Source: JAXGXQ01 sp040772685 (GTDB taxonomy: Bacteria; Bacillota; Clostridia; Saccharofermentanales; UBA5734). Taken from it: 64,000 bases of DNA. Under the pieces are notes generated by a model. That model was not told where the DNA came from and ran no database searches. It saw nothing but the letters and a program-made list of their open reading frames with translations. Positions 33,652-42,772 of this stretch are shown piece after piece. Each line of letters starts with the position of its first letter. Within the stretch, counting starts at the first letter, position 1. Made by a program: the position numbers and the translations under genes. The stretch is taken from contig JAXGXQ010000006.1 in assembly GCA_040772685.1 (NCBI GenBank), forward strand, positions 62,001 through 126,000. The letters run 5' to 3'.

Positions 33652-34779
33652 TCAAAGTAAACGGCCGTCTGCGTCATTGCCGGCTTCAGGTACCAGTGGA
33701 AAGCGTACAGATGTACGATCACGGTTTGAACGGTATATTGCGGTGAATATTTCGACTGTTTTGCGGCCTTCTTCACCGTCTATCAAGGGCTTTTTACTTT
33801 CAATTATCGCTCGCAGAAAATCTTCCAGCTGACGTTCCATGTAGTAGGTCAGCGCGTCAACACTGCGGAAAAAGTAGCTGTCTTCCTGTTTCCAAATCTC
33901 CAGCATATGCTCTTCACCCGGAACAGTCCAGACATCATTGTATGGCGGGTCAACTTCAGTATGAACACCGGCGATAAACATTTGTCCGCCATCGGTTTGA
34001 ACGCCGATCGAAGCGCCGTTTTCGCCATGCACGCAAACCTTGCCATATAAGGCGGGGTTTTGTGAGTTACTGACTACAATACTGCCGAGACCGCCGTTAC
34101 GGAATTTTAAAACGGCCACAGCTGTATCCTCAACTTCAATATAGGGATGGTTCTCATTTGACCAAAACCCAAAAACCTCTTCGACTGGTCCCATATACCA
34201 TTGCAGAATATCCAGCTGATGCGGCGCTTGATTGACAAGTACGCCGCCGCCTTCCATTTCCCAGGAGCCGCGCCAGGGGTCGCTGCGGTAATAAGCCTCA
34301 TCCCGCCAGCCATAAATATTAACAGTACCCAGAATGGGACGGCCGATTTTGCCGGCGTCAATTGCTTGCTTGATTCGCTGAGCCGGACGGTAAAAGCGCC
34401 GTTGCGAAATGGTACCAAGTTGAACATTGTTATCGTTTGCCGCCTGAATCATGGCGTCGCAATCAGCCAAAGTAGAAGCCAGAGGTTTTTCGACAATAAC
34501 GTGCATTCCGGAACGCGCTGCCTGAACCGCGTAATCACGGTGAAACGGATGCGGCGTGCAGATAATAACTGCTTCGACGCCCGAGCTGGCCATTGTGTTG
34601 ATATCAGGGAAAGCCTCAATCCCGTATTGGCGGGCAAACTCCCGGGTCTTGGCCGGATTGCGGCCACAGACAGCGGTGAATTCAGACTCCGCTAGATTTT
34701 GTAAAGCTTTGGCATGCAAATGGGCTACTTTACCAGGTCCGATAATCGCGGTTTTTAAACGTCGGTTATTGCTTGACAT
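33652..34779 (-). CDS. Gfo/Idh/MocA family oxidoreductase
   Basis: 375-residue NAD(P)-dependent sugar/inositol-type dehydrogenase. Seen: Rossmann loop GPGKVAHLHAKAL, the family motif EKPLASTLADCDAM near residue 97, and the C-terminal beta-sheet domain with GGVLVNQAPHQLDILQWYMG, where the His is a catalytic residue in this family. SD GAGGGA lies about 8 bp before the ATG. It is divergent from the small ABM-type gene and near a GH1 glycosidase, so a role in catabolism of a released sugar is plausible. Substrate unknown. Confidence 0.9.
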   Translation of the reverse strand: MSSNNRRLKTAIIGPGKVAHLHAKALQNLAESEFTAVCGRNPAKTREFARQYGIEAFPDINTMASSGVEAVIICTPHPFHRDYAVQAARSGMHVIVEKPLASTLADCDAMIQAANDNNVQLGTISQRRFYRPAQRIKQAIDAGKIGRPILGTVNIYGWRDEAYYRSDPWRGSWEMEGGGVLVNQAPHQLDILQWYMGPVEEVFGFWSNENHPYIEVEDTAVAVLKFRNGGLGSIVVSNSQNPALYGKVCVHGENGASIGVQTDGGQMFIAGVHTEVDPPYNDVWTVPGEEHMLEIWKQEDSYFFRSVDALTYYMERQLEDFLRAIIESKKPLIDGEEGRKTVEIFTAIYRSNRDRTSVRFPLVPEAGNDADGRLL

Positions 34780-34967
34780 TACATATCCCTCTTCAGTGCA
34801 TATTATGTGTGATTTTGAACGGATTTTTTCTGCCGCTGCGCAGCCTATATCTTGAAATTATAGCATTCATTCTCAAAATCGTGTTTGACACTTCGCAAAC
34901 AGTAGTCCAGACTACAATAAAACAAACAGCGCCGTACTGGCGCTGCATTCTGCAGGAGGACACAACC

Positions 34968-35258
34968 ATGCATGTACGGATCGCCACTTTTTTTGTAAAG
35001 CCTGAAAGGGTTGCTGATTTCATTGCGGCTACTCTTGAAAACCAGCGTAATTCGCGCCAGGAACCCGGCGTAATCACCTTTGATTTTCAACAGGGCGCTG
35101 ATGACCCGAACCGTTTTGTGTTGTACGAAATATTCAAGACAGACGCTGATTTTGAGTACCATTTGACCACAAACCATTTTAAAGCCTGGATCGCTGTCGT
35201 ACCTGACATGTTTTCCAAGCCTCGTGAAGTCGCTCTTTACCGCAGCGTAGGGGAGTAA
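34968..35258 (+). CDS. ABM-fold (quinol/antibiotic monooxygenase-like) small protein
   Basis: 96-residue dimeric ferredoxin-like-fold protein. Seen: RIATFFVKPERVADFIAATLEN, QEPGVITFDFQQG, FVLYEIFKTDADFEYHLTT and HFKAWI, which is the standard YgiN/ABM domain order. Members act on quinones, reactive aldehydes or autoinducers, or have unknown substrates. A perfect SD (AGGAGG) precedes ATG 34968; the longer frame upstream begins with TTG inside the divergent promoter region and is not credible. Confidence 0.82.
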   Translation: MHVRIATFFVKPERVADFIAATLENQRNSRQEPGVITFDFQQGADDPNRFVLYEIFKTDADFEYHLTTNHFKAWIAVVPDMFSKPREVALYRSVGE

Positions 35259-35284
35259 GAAGATCTGACAGCCTGCTGCGCCGC

Positions 35285-36577
35285 TCAACTCTGCTTTTGA
35301 GTCGGCGCAGCAAGCTGATATTTTTCTATCATCGCGGCAGTTACACCGTGGTTGCGGATTATTTCACTAAAGAAATAACCGCTCTTTTTTATTTCACGCT
35401 TTTGGGTCTCAAAATCCACACCTATCAATCCGAAAGGCGCCTGCTCACCTATAGCCCATTCGAAATTATCGATCAGGGACCAATAATAATAGCGCTCAAT
35501 CGGCACAGCTGCTTCTGTAACAGCTTGCAGGTGCTGGTAAATAAAATCAATCCGCCGGTTATCGTCTGTCTCACAGGTGCCATTTTCGGTTATCCAGATT
35601 GGCGCTTTATATTTGTTGTAAAGCTTCCTGCTGATTTCAATCAGCCCTTCTGGATAAACCTCCCAGCCCAGAATATTCGTTGCCCGGCTGGGATCATTGT
35701 ACTTGCCAAAACGACGGATACAGTCACGGCTGTAGTAATTCAGACCGATAAAATCATAGAAGCGACCGCGACCGAGCGGCGCACCGTAACCGATCGGGAA
35801 AGGGAATCTGCCTGTCATGGCAGCTTCTACCACCTGCTCTTGAAATATCCAGGATACCAGGCCGATACCTGCGCTGTTAAAAGGATTGGGCTTGTACGGC
35901 TCCATGATTCTGAGGTGGTGCGAAGCACCAACTTTTACCGGCTTGTCTTGATAAATTTCATGGATCAGCCTGTAGGCCTCGATATGGCAAAGTGCCAGAT
36001 GGCGCATCACACGAAGCGTCAGTCCTACCGAGTGCTTGCCAGGAGGCCAGGTGCCGGCAAAATAACCCATTATCGCATAAACATTTGGTTCATTAATGGT
36101 AATGTATTGGGAACACAAATCAGCCAGTCCCCGCACAATATAGGAAACATAAGCGATAAAATAATGTAGATTCCGGCATTTAGCAAAAGCTCCCAGCCGC
36201 TCAAACCAGAGTGGATTAGAGAAATGATGCAGAGTTACCAGAGGCTCTATACCCAGTTCACGCAGCAAAGTAAGCTGCTGTCGATAACTCGCTAATGCGG
36301 CAGAATTGAAGTTTCCTGGTTCCGGTTCAATCCGGCTCCACTCAATACTAAGCCTGTAATGCTTAATGCCAAGCTGCGCCATCAGAGCAAAATCTTCGGC
36401 AAAACGCTGCCAGTGATCTGCTGCCCGCAAAGTATCCGTTTTGTCAGCGATCCTGCCCGGCTGGGTGGACCATTCAAACCAGGAGTTGCCAGTATCTCCG
36501 CCTTCAATCTGGGTTGCAGAAGTTGCAGCGCCAAGCTCCAACTCCGTCGGCAAGTCGAAGGGTTCAAAAGAAGTCAT
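35285..36577 (-). CDS. GH1 family beta-glucosidase
   Basis: 430-residue cytoplasmic glycoside hydrolase family 1 enzyme without signal peptide. Seen: the N-terminal FELGAATSATQIEGG-like start (LGAATSATQIEG), HYRLSIEWSRIEPEPG, acid/base Glu in ITINEPNV, FIGLNYYSR, nucleophile Glu in IWITENGT, and YYWSLIDNFEWAIGEQAPFGL for sugar contacts. The lack of a 6-phosphate-binding signature near the C-terminus favours a neutral beta-glucoside over a phospho-beta-glucoside. GGAG precedes the ATG. It is convergent with the ABM gene. Confidence 0.93.
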   Translation of the reverse strand: MTSFEPFDLPTELELGAATSATQIEGGDTGNSWFEWSTQPGRIADKTDTLRAADHWQRFAEDFALMAQLGIKHYRLSIEWSRIEPEPGNFNSAALASYRQQLTLLRELGIEPLVTLHHFSNPLWFERLGAFAKCRNLHYFIAYVSYIVRGLADLCSQYITINEPNVYAIMGYFAGTWPPGKHSVGLTLRVMRHLALCHIEAYRLIHEIYQDKPVKVGASHHLRIMEPYKPNPFNSAGIGLVSWIFQEQVVEAAMTGRFPFPIGYGAPLGRGRFYDFIGLNYYSRDCIRRFGKYNDPSRATNILGWEVYPEGLIEISRKLYNKYKAPIWITENGTCETDDNRRIDFIYQHLQAVTEAAVPIERYYYWSLIDNFEWAIGEQAPFGLIGVDFETQKREIKKSGYFFSEIIRNHGVTAAMIEKYQLAAPTQKQS

Positions 36578-36718
36578 GTAATTTCTCCGTCAACAGATCA
36601 GTTTCTAAAACATGTAATTACATAAAGATGTCATCAAAACATATTGTGAATATGCGTATAAAAATTGCAATTACCCGCAGTTACGGCCCAAAGTATGCCT
36701 GAAATGATAATCTACCTG

Positions 36719-37618
36719 TCACACAAGCTCTTTAGGCTCAGGAATTAAGAACACAGATGAAGGGGAGCGGCGCGCGATGGTGTGGCTGACATTACCCAGG
36801 AACATATCACGGGCGAAACCGCGGCCCTGGCTGCCCATTACTGTTAAAGACGCATCCGTTTCCCGAATCAGCTTCAGGATTTCACCAGCAGGCGAACCAT
36901 AAGCTATACGGATATCGACAACGACGTCCCTCAGGCTGGTCAGGATTCCTTTCATTTGTTGCAGGCGAGATTCGTCGATCCGGTTGAATTCATTCAGCCT
37001 GTCCAGCAGAAACGGTTCGATTCGATATTTATCCTGCACATGTACGAGTGTGACTTTGCGTACGCCGGCTTCAACCAGCTGTTTCACATAAGAGAACGCG
37101 TAATCAGCGTTTTGCGAAAAGTCAGTCGGGAAAAGAATGTGATTACTAAAGTCGCAGCTTACAGCTGTAACCTCACTCGCCGGGCGTTCGCCTTCACCGC
37201 TGACCTTCTGGGTTTCGAGCCTTACCAAAAGCACTGGCTTGGAAGCTGTGTGAATAATGTCGCTGGCCAGACCGCCAAGCAGCGCTTCACCTGCCCAGGT
37301 GCGTGTGAACGAACCTACCACAATAGCTGAAAAATCTTCTTCTTCGGCAATCTTGTTGATAATGTTTTCGGGGACACCGACAACGCAGCGGGATGAAACT
37401 TTGAAGCCTTCCTTTTCCAGCAGCTCTTGCTGTTCTTCCAGACTCCGTTCCATCAGCGTCTGCACCGAAATTTCGGGCAGATGTGAATAAGGATAGAGGG
37501 TAACACAACCCAGGAGCAGGCATTCCCGTGCCCCAAAGGCTTTCAGGTCAGAGATACAGTTAATTACGGCAAAGGTAGAGGACGTAATATCAGAGGCTAT
37601 TAGTAAACGACTGAACAT
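36719..37618 (-). CDS. Tandem universal stress protein
   Basis: 299 residues made of two Usp domains (about 1-140 and 155-299). The C-terminal domain has the ATP-binding end motif GSQGRGFARDMFLGNVSHTIARRSPSSVFL, matching G-2x-G-9x-G-S/T; the N-terminal domain keeps a related GSFTRTWAGEALLGGLASDII. UspE-like tandem proteins affect stress survival and motility or adhesion. AAGGAG precedes the ATG. It is transcribed 6 bp after the SixA-type phosphatase gene. Confidence 0.9.
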   Translation of the reverse strand: MFSRLLIASDITSSTFAVINCISDLKAFGARECLLLGCVTLYPYSHLPEISVQTLMERSLEEQQELLEKEGFKVSSRCVVGVPENIINKIAEEEDFSAIVVGSFTRTWAGEALLGGLASDIIHTASKPVLLVRLETQKVSGEGERPASEVTAVSCDFSNHILFPTDFSQNADYAFSYVKQLVEAGVRKVTLVHVQDKYRIEPFLLDRLNEFNRIDESRLQQMKGILTSLRDVVVDIRIAYGSPAGEILKLIRETDASLTVMGSQGRGFARDMFLGNVSHTIARRSPSSVFLIPEPKELV

Positions 37619-37624
37619 GTTGAA

Positions 37625-38110
37625 TCACTCCTTTTTCCCATTTTTCAAACGACGTAAAGTCCGGGGCTGCATAAACCATTGTAATTCAGCTTGGCCGGCT
37701 GTATCCGGCTCGAGCAGCAAGGAAGCTGCCGCTCCTTTTTTAAAGGGCAGATCAAATCCGCTTAATTGGCCGCACCAGTCAGACAGGTATGGTTGATGGC
37801 CAACAACAGCTAAACATGCGGTCGGATCCACTTGCATGATTACTTTGAAAAAAGATTCAAAACTGGCACCGGCGATAACATCCTTGCATTCGACAGTCGC
37901 CCCCAAAGCACCGGCCAGCATTTCAGCAGTCTGCCAGGCGCGGGTCAAGGGACTTGACCAGACAATGACTTCTTCAGGTATAAGCAATTTATAGCCGGGG
38001 AGCGCGGCTTCAAATCGCCGCCGACCTTCCTGCGTAAGCTGGCGGTCATCGTCATTAATTTGACTGCTGTGTGGTTCAGCAATTGCATGACGTATGAGAA
38101 TTAGTTCCAT
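37625..38110 (-). CDS. SixA-type histidine phosphatase
   Basis: 161-residue member of the histidine phosphatase superfamily (short, SixA-like). Seen: LILIRHAIAEP with the catalytic His of the RHG-type motif (RHA here, as in SixA), SSPLTRAWQTAEML, and VVGHQPYLSDW with the second His. SixA removes phosphate from phosphohistidine in phosphorelay or PTS proteins. SD GGAGGTG is 6 bp from the ATG. It forms an operon with the tandem universal stress protein gene, and a histidine kinase gene is 3 kb away; a functional link is only speculation. Confidence 0.88.
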   Translation of the reverse strand: MELILIRHAIAEPHSSQINDDDRQLTQEGRRRFEAALPGYKLLIPEEVIVWSSPLTRAWQTAEMLAGALGATVECKDVIAGASFESFFKVIMQVDPTACLAVVGHQPYLSDWCGQLSGFDLPFKKGAAASLLLEPDTAGQAELQWFMQPRTLRRLKNGKKE

Positions 38111-38245
38111 TAAGACACCTCCGTGGCCGTTACGGCCTTATGCGCTTTGAAGTTGATGCGTTACGGTTGGCTGGTGCCTGGATTGGTTTCTTCTTTCGAT
38201 GGAACATTAAGGGTCTTGCTTAAAATTAGTATAACATAGTTGTGA

Positions 38246-40642
38246 TTATCCGAGCGCAGGTGTTGCTCCATCAGCCAGGCTTTTATCTGGCCAGATTCGA
38301 TCAAAAAGCCAGGCCAGACTCTGCTGAGTTAGCAGCGATAACGGCATTGCCACCATAAATACCCTCAGGGTAAGTTGATCTGGTACCGGGAACTCCAGAA
38401 AAGAAGCAAAGATGATGGCTTCGGCAATGAATAACAACGCCATGGCTGTTATCACCAGCAGCCGTGTCAGGGTAAGCGGCCAGGAGACACGGATCAGCAC
38501 AATCCAGACAATAAAAGCCGTTACCAGCACCATCAAGAGTTGAACCTGGCTCTTATTTACACCTAAACGCTGGTAGAACAACTGGATGAGCAGCAAAAAG
38601 AACGTGACCGTGATGCCGCCCGGCAGGGCAAATCGGATTATTCTGCTTAAGAACCCTGGTTTAACTCTGGCTGTGTTCGGTTCTAAAGCGAGGAAGAAAG
38701 CTGGCGTGCCAATGGAAAAACTGCCCAGTAAAGATTGCTGAATCGGTTTGAAAGGATAGGCAAAACCAAGCACCAGAAATAGCAGTGAAACTCCAAACGC
38801 GTAAGCCGTCTTGTTCAGGAAAAGGCTGGCAACCCGGCCCAGATTATTGATGACTTGTCTGCCGGCGCGGACAACATCCGGCAGTACCAGGAAATCGGAA
38901 TTTACTAACAAAATGTTGGCGGTGTTCTTGGCGGCTTCACTGCCGGAGGCGACTACTACGCTGCAATCAGATTCACGCAAGGCCAGCACATCATTCACGC
39001 CATCGCCGGTCATAGCCACAGTATGGCCGCGCCTTTTCAGAGCTGCCACCATTTGCTGCTTCAACCGTGGAGTAACCCGGCCGAATATCGCGTTTGCGGT
39101 TACGGCTTCTTCAATCGCCTGTTCATTGTCGGCGATGGCAGTCGCGTCAATGAATTGATCTGCCTGAGCCAGTCCCAATTGGCTGGCAACCCTGGCTACA
39201 GTCCGCGGGTTATCACCCGAAATTATTTTGATCACTACATCATTTTCAGCAAAAAACTGCAGTGCGGCGCGGGCTTCGCTCCGAATTCCATCTGTCAAAA
39301 GTAATAAAGCGAGGGGCTTTAGTTCCGCTGGCAAGCTATCGTCTTTTAAATCAGAAGTATTCAGGTGCGTAGCACTGGTTGCGGCCAGTACAACTCGATG
39401 TCCCTCCGCAGCGTAATCAGCCGCTTGAGTGAGGATTGTTTTATGCTGGTCAGCAAGCAGCGTTTCGGGTGCACCCAGTACAATAGTCCCGTGCTCAGCA
39501 AAAGTTGCTCCGGACCATTTACGGGCAGAAGAGAAGGGTACACAGGACAGCGCTTGCCAGGCCGGTGGCTCGCCCATGGCTGCAGCCAGTGCTTCAGCAG
39601 TAGCATTTTGATCTTCAAAAGCGGCAAGTAAAGCTGCAACAGCCTGCTGTACAGTTGCTTCATCATTTCCGGCCAAGGGGACTGCTTTGGCAAAAGTCTG
39701 CTTACCAGTAGTCAGTGTACCAGTTTTATCCAGACACAGGACATCGACCCTCGCCAGAACTTCAAGCCCTGAAAGCTCGCGCACCACAGCACCAAGCCGG
39801 GAAAGCCGGATAGTGCCAATGGCCAGTGTCAGGCTCGTTAACAGCACCAACCCTTCCGGGATCATGCCGATCATGGCGGCAACTGCACGGATTACAGCAT
39901 CCTGCCAGCTTGAACCCAGACGATAATACTGATTTAGAAAAAGCAGCAAACCCAGGGGGATAATAAAATAAGCAACAATGCGAACGAGTTTCATCAATGA
40001 TTCAATTATCAACGACCGCGGGCGTTTATAGCGCTTCGCTTCGGCAGTTACTTTTTGGGCATAATTATCCAAGCCGACCCGGATAACCTGTGCTGTTGCG
40101 CTGCCGGAAACGGCAAAACTGCCCGAGAGCAATTCAGTTCCCTGCTCTTTTTTAACCGGCAGCGATTCTCCGGTTAACAGCGCCTCATCAACCTCCAGTT
40201 CCTGCGCGGCAAGTACGAGGCTGTCCGCAACAACCTGATCGCCCGTCTGCAGGTGAAAAAGATCACCGAGCACCAGTTCTTCCTGGGGAATGAGGCGTTC
40301 ACTGCCATCACGGATAACGCGCACTTGGGTTGCTGTTATCACTTTCAGCTGATCAAGGGCTTTCTTGGCGCGCAATTCCTGAGCGATGCCAATTAAGATA
40401 TTGGCAATGATCACATTCATAAATAAGCCGTTGACCCATTGGCGGGTCAACAGCACCAGAATGAACAAACAGGTGTTAAGCACTGTGTAAAAAGTAAGCG
40501 CGTTGCTGCGGATTATTTGCGCACTGGTTTTTGTCGTAATCTGGGGGATAGAATTACTCTGGCCGGCAGCCTGACGCCGCTTTGCTTCAGCTTCAGGCAA
40601 GCCGGTCCAGAGTTGTTCTGTTTGTTCAACAGCCTGCTGCAT
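38246..40642 (-). CDS. P-type cation ATPase, CtpE-like
   Basis: About 798 residues. Motifs: actuator TGES (LLTGESLPVKK), phosphorylation DKTGTLT (CLDKTGTLTTGK), the hinge MTGDGVNDVLALRES, and around ten membrane helices. N-terminal metal-binding domains are absent and the nucleotide-binding part is short, as in CtpE of mycobacteria (a Ca2+ importer in published work) and its Gram-positive homologues. The ion is therefore tentatively Ca2+. I start at ATG 40642; a GTG at 40672 is possible and would overlap the 3' end of the universal stress protein gene by 20 nt. Neither has a clear SD, suggesting reinitiation after the upstream stop. Confidence 0.9.
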   Translation of the reverse strand: MQQAVEQTEQLWTGLPEAEAKRRQAAGQSNSIPQITTKTSAQIIRSNALTFYTVLNTCLFILVLLTRQWVNGLFMNVIIANILIGIAQELRAKKALDQLKVITATQVRVIRDGSERLIPQEELVLGDLFHLQTGDQVVADSLVLAAQELEVDEALLTGESLPVKKEQGTELLSGSFAVSGSATAQVIRVGLDNYAQKVTAEAKRYKRPRSLIIESLMKLVRIVAYFIIPLGLLLFLNQYYRLGSSWQDAVIRAVAAMIGMIPEGLVLLTSLTLAIGTIRLSRLGAVVRELSGLEVLARVDVLCLDKTGTLTTGKQTFAKAVPLAGNDEATVQQAVAALLAAFEDQNATAEALAAAMGEPPAWQALSCVPFSSARKWSGATFAEHGTIVLGAPETLLADQHKTILTQAADYAAEGHRVVLAATSATHLNTSDLKDDSLPAELKPLALLLLTDGIRSEARAALQFFAENDVVIKIISGDNPRTVARVASQLGLAQADQFIDATAIADNEQAIEEAVTANAIFGRVTPRLKQQMVAALKRRGHTVAMTGDGVNDVLALRESDCSVVVASGSEAAKNTANILLVNSDFLVLPDVVRAGRQVINNLGRVASLFLNKTAYAFGVSLLFLVLGFAYPFKPIQQSLLGSFSIGTPAFFLALEPNTARVKPGFLSRIIRFALPGGITVTFFLLLIQLFYQRLGVNKSQVQLLMVLVTAFIVWIVLIRVSWPLTLTRLLVITAMALLFIAEAIIFASFLEFPVPDQLTLRVFMVAMPLSLLTQQSLAWLFDRIWPDKSLADGATPALG

Positions 40643-40652
40643 GTTTTCAGGT

Positions 40653-41072
40653 TTACTGGACAACAAGCACACTTACTTCTGTTGAATTAAGTACCTTTGA
40701 GGTTACGCTGCCCATCAAACGGCGTAACCCGGTAACACCGCGCTGCCCCATGATAATCATATCTGCGTTATGCTCGTCAGCGTATTCAACAATACGCTCA
40801 GACGCGCTGCCCTCAAGAGCCATACCATCATTGTCTATGCCTTCATCAGTCAAAAACCGGCGGCTCCTTTGAACGAGAGCAACAGCATCGGAGGTCATCT
40901 CTGCCTGATTATCGATTGTTTTTTCAGCGTTAAATAAATTCTTGGATTTACTGACATCATAAACACTGATAACATGCACTTTCGCGTTAAAAGCCTTGGC
41001 AATTTCAGCGGCTTGGTTCAGCGCCCTTCTTGAATGCTCGGAACCGTCAATCGCTACAACAATTGTCTTCAT
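40653..41072 (-). CDS. Single-domain universal stress protein
   Basis: 139-residue UspA-type protein. Seen: IVVAIDGSEHSRRAL at the N-terminus and the ATP loop GQRGVTGLRRLMGSVT, so it belongs to the nucleotide-binding class. The stop lies 11 nt before the ATG of the P-type ATPase gene, so the two are probably co-translated. AAGGAGG sits 8 bp before its ATG. Confidence 0.92.
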   Translation of the reverse strand: MKTIVVAIDGSEHSRRALNQAAEIAKAFNAKVHVISVYDVSKSKNLFNAEKTIDNQAEMTSDAVALVQRSRRFLTDEGIDNDGMALEGSASERIVEYADEHNADMIIMGQRGVTGLRRLMGSVTSKVLNSTEVSVLVVQ

Positions 41073-41218
41073 AACTTACGCCTCCTTTTGTGCGTCTTCA
41101 CTGTTCAGCGCTGCCTTCTGTATCAATTTTAATTATATGCAAGGCAAGCTTCAAAGCTCGGTAACATATGCGATAAATGCAAGGATCTAACCCCGGCAGC
41201 TACCTGTTGCAAGCCAGT

Positions 41219-42061
41219 TTACAGAGCCAGAGGCAGACGAACCAGAAACTTGGTACCTTTACCAATTCCAGCACTTTGAACTTCCGCCTGTCCTTCATGC
41301 AAACCTGCCAGCCCTTGCACAATATAAGGAGCTACACCTAAACCGTGCCTGATTTTGTCGAAGCGGCGGTCAGAAAGAGCAAAGGGCTTGAAAACCAATT
41401 CTAAATCGGCAGCTGCGTACCCGTGGCCCTGATCCTGAATGATAACGACAGCAGTGTTTGTGCTCAAATCCTCCTGCAGCAGAAACTTAACAACTGCGCC
41501 CGGGCGTGAGGAGTGAAGCGCGTTTTCGAGCAGATAACGAATCATTTCCCCCAGCTTAAGCGGATCTCCCTGCAAGCGCAGAGGACCTTCAGGCAGCTGT
41601 GCCTGCAGCTCAACATTAAGCTCATTGTAAAGCGGCTTCATACCCTCAATCTCTTCAGCGGCAATATTTTTCAAATCAACTGGTTCCAGGCTTAAAGCCA
41701 AGGTGCCTCGTTCCAGACGGGCAATATCCTGCAGTTCATTCAGCAGCTTTATCAAAAGCTGGGTTTGATTGCGCATAATTGTCCGAGCCCGCAAAGCTTG
41801 TTGACTGTCGGGCGGCACAACATCCAACAATGAAAGACCCATCGTCAGGGAAGTTGCCGGATTGCGTAATTCATGCGAAAGAACTGCGAGAAACTGAAGC
41901 TGAGCAGTGTTTAGTTCTCTAAGCCGCTCCAGCTCGGTTTGTTCTGTGCTTTGTGGCTCGTCGTCACTTTGCAGTGGTCCGACACCAGCGTGAAAATGTG
42001 GTTCTTCCGCCAGGTTTTGCTCTGGCACTTCGTTGCATTCCTGCATCGCTTCGTCTTTCAT
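41219..42061 (-). CDS. Soluble histidine kinase without sensor domain
   Basis: 280 residues, no membrane helix. After a ~60-residue acidic N-terminal tail comes a HisKA dimerisation domain with LAVLSHELRNPATSL (phospho-His) and a HATPase_c domain with LLENALHSS (N-box), IIQDQGHGYAAADL (G1) and HGLGVAPYIVQGLAGLH (G2). The short length leaves no room for PAS or GAF input. No response regulator is adjacent. GGAGG lies 5 bp before ATG 42061; the longer frame from 42091 has no SD. Confidence 0.87.
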   Translation of the reverse strand: MKDEAMQECNEVPEQNLAEEPHFHAGVGPLQSDDEPQSTEQTELERLRELNTAQLQFLAVLSHELRNPATSLTMGLSLLDVVPPDSQQALRARTIMRNQTQLLIKLLNELQDIARLERGTLALSLEPVDLKNIAAEEIEGMKPLYNELNVELQAQLPEGPLRLQGDPLKLGEMIRYLLENALHSSRPGAVVKFLLQEDLSTNTAVVIIQDQGHGYAAADLELVFKPFALSDRRFDKIRHGLGVAPYIVQGLAGLHEGQAEVQSAGIGKGTKFLVRLPLAL

Positions 42062-42187
42062 ATTTGCCTCCGCCGTCTTTGCGGCAAGCATGCGCTATCG
42101 GCAGCGCGGTTAGTTGAAACAGTCTAATGGCAAATGGAGTGAAACTCTGATATATGTTATGCTGAGCCTAACAAATATGATAACTTA

Positions 42188-42209
42188 GTACCAGCACGCA
42201 TGGTACAAT
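42188..42209 (+). promoter_or_regulatory. Extended -10 with overlapping GTACC/GGTAC dyad
   Basis: TGGTACAAT (42201-42209) gives an extended -10 for the peroxiredoxin gene. GTACC (42188-42192) and GGTAC (42202-42206) form a small dyad overlapping it, which could be an operator. No good -35 is visible. Confidence 0.3.
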
Positions 42210-42231
42210 GCGAACTTGAAAGGATGGCTAT

Positions 42232-42699
42232 ATGGAACTTATTAAAGCAGGCGACACAGCTCCTCTATTTGAAGTTGAGGATAATCATGAACAAATTGTC
42301 CGTTTGTCGGATTTACGTGGGCGTAAGGTGTTACTTTCCTTTCATCCTCTAGCCTGGACATCAGTCTGCACTGATCAAATGCGTAGTCTGGAAGTAAATT
42401 ACGAGCGCTTTCAGGAATTGAACGTTGTGCCGCTGGGCTTCAGTGTCGATTCAGTTCCCTGTAAGGCTGCCTGGGCTACTGTTTTGTCCATCGACGATTT
42501 GCGCCTGCCTTGTGATTTCTGGCCGCATGGCAAGGTTGCTGAGGATTACGGTATTTTTGATGCGGAAGAAGGAATTTCCAAGCGGGCTAACATTTTGATC
42601 GATGAGAATGGCAAGGTGATTTGGGTTAAGGTCTATCCAAAATCCCAGCTGCCTGACCTGCAGGAAATATTTGACTTTTTGCAATCCTATAAAGCCTGA
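42232..42699 (+). CDS. Peroxiredoxin (AhpC/TSA family)
   Basis: 155-residue thiol peroxidase that reduces peroxides. The active-site motif reads HPLAWTSVCTDQM, i.e. P-x3-T/S-x2-C with the peroxidatic Cys at about position 47. A second Cys occurs in SVPCKAAW near residue 81, as in bacterial Prx5/AhpE- or Prx6-like atypical members. No reductase gene lies next to it. SD AAAGGATG precedes the ATG. Confidence 0.9.
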   Translation: MELIKAGDTAPLFEVEDNHEQIVRLSDLRGRKVLLSFHPLAWTSVCTDQMRSLEVNYERFQELNVVPLGFSVDSVPCKAAWATVLSIDDLRLPCDFWPHGKVAEDYGIFDAEEGISKRANILIDENGKVIWVKVYPKSQLPDLQEIFDFLQSYKA

Positions 42700-42772
42700 A
42701 ACCATCTTGAAAAATGCTCGCCGGAGGCAGACGGAGTTCTAGAACAGACAGAAAATTTATGAGGCCTTTTGT

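Noticed and set aside
34773..34967. N-terminal extension of the ABM-type protein from a TTG
   Set aside because: The extension covers the divergent promoter region, and the internal ATG at 34968 has a perfect SD and matches the family's start.
35297..36169. 290-residue plus-strand frame
   Set aside because: Lies fully antisense to the GH1 gene, whose catalytic motifs are intact; no SD and a shadow-like composition.
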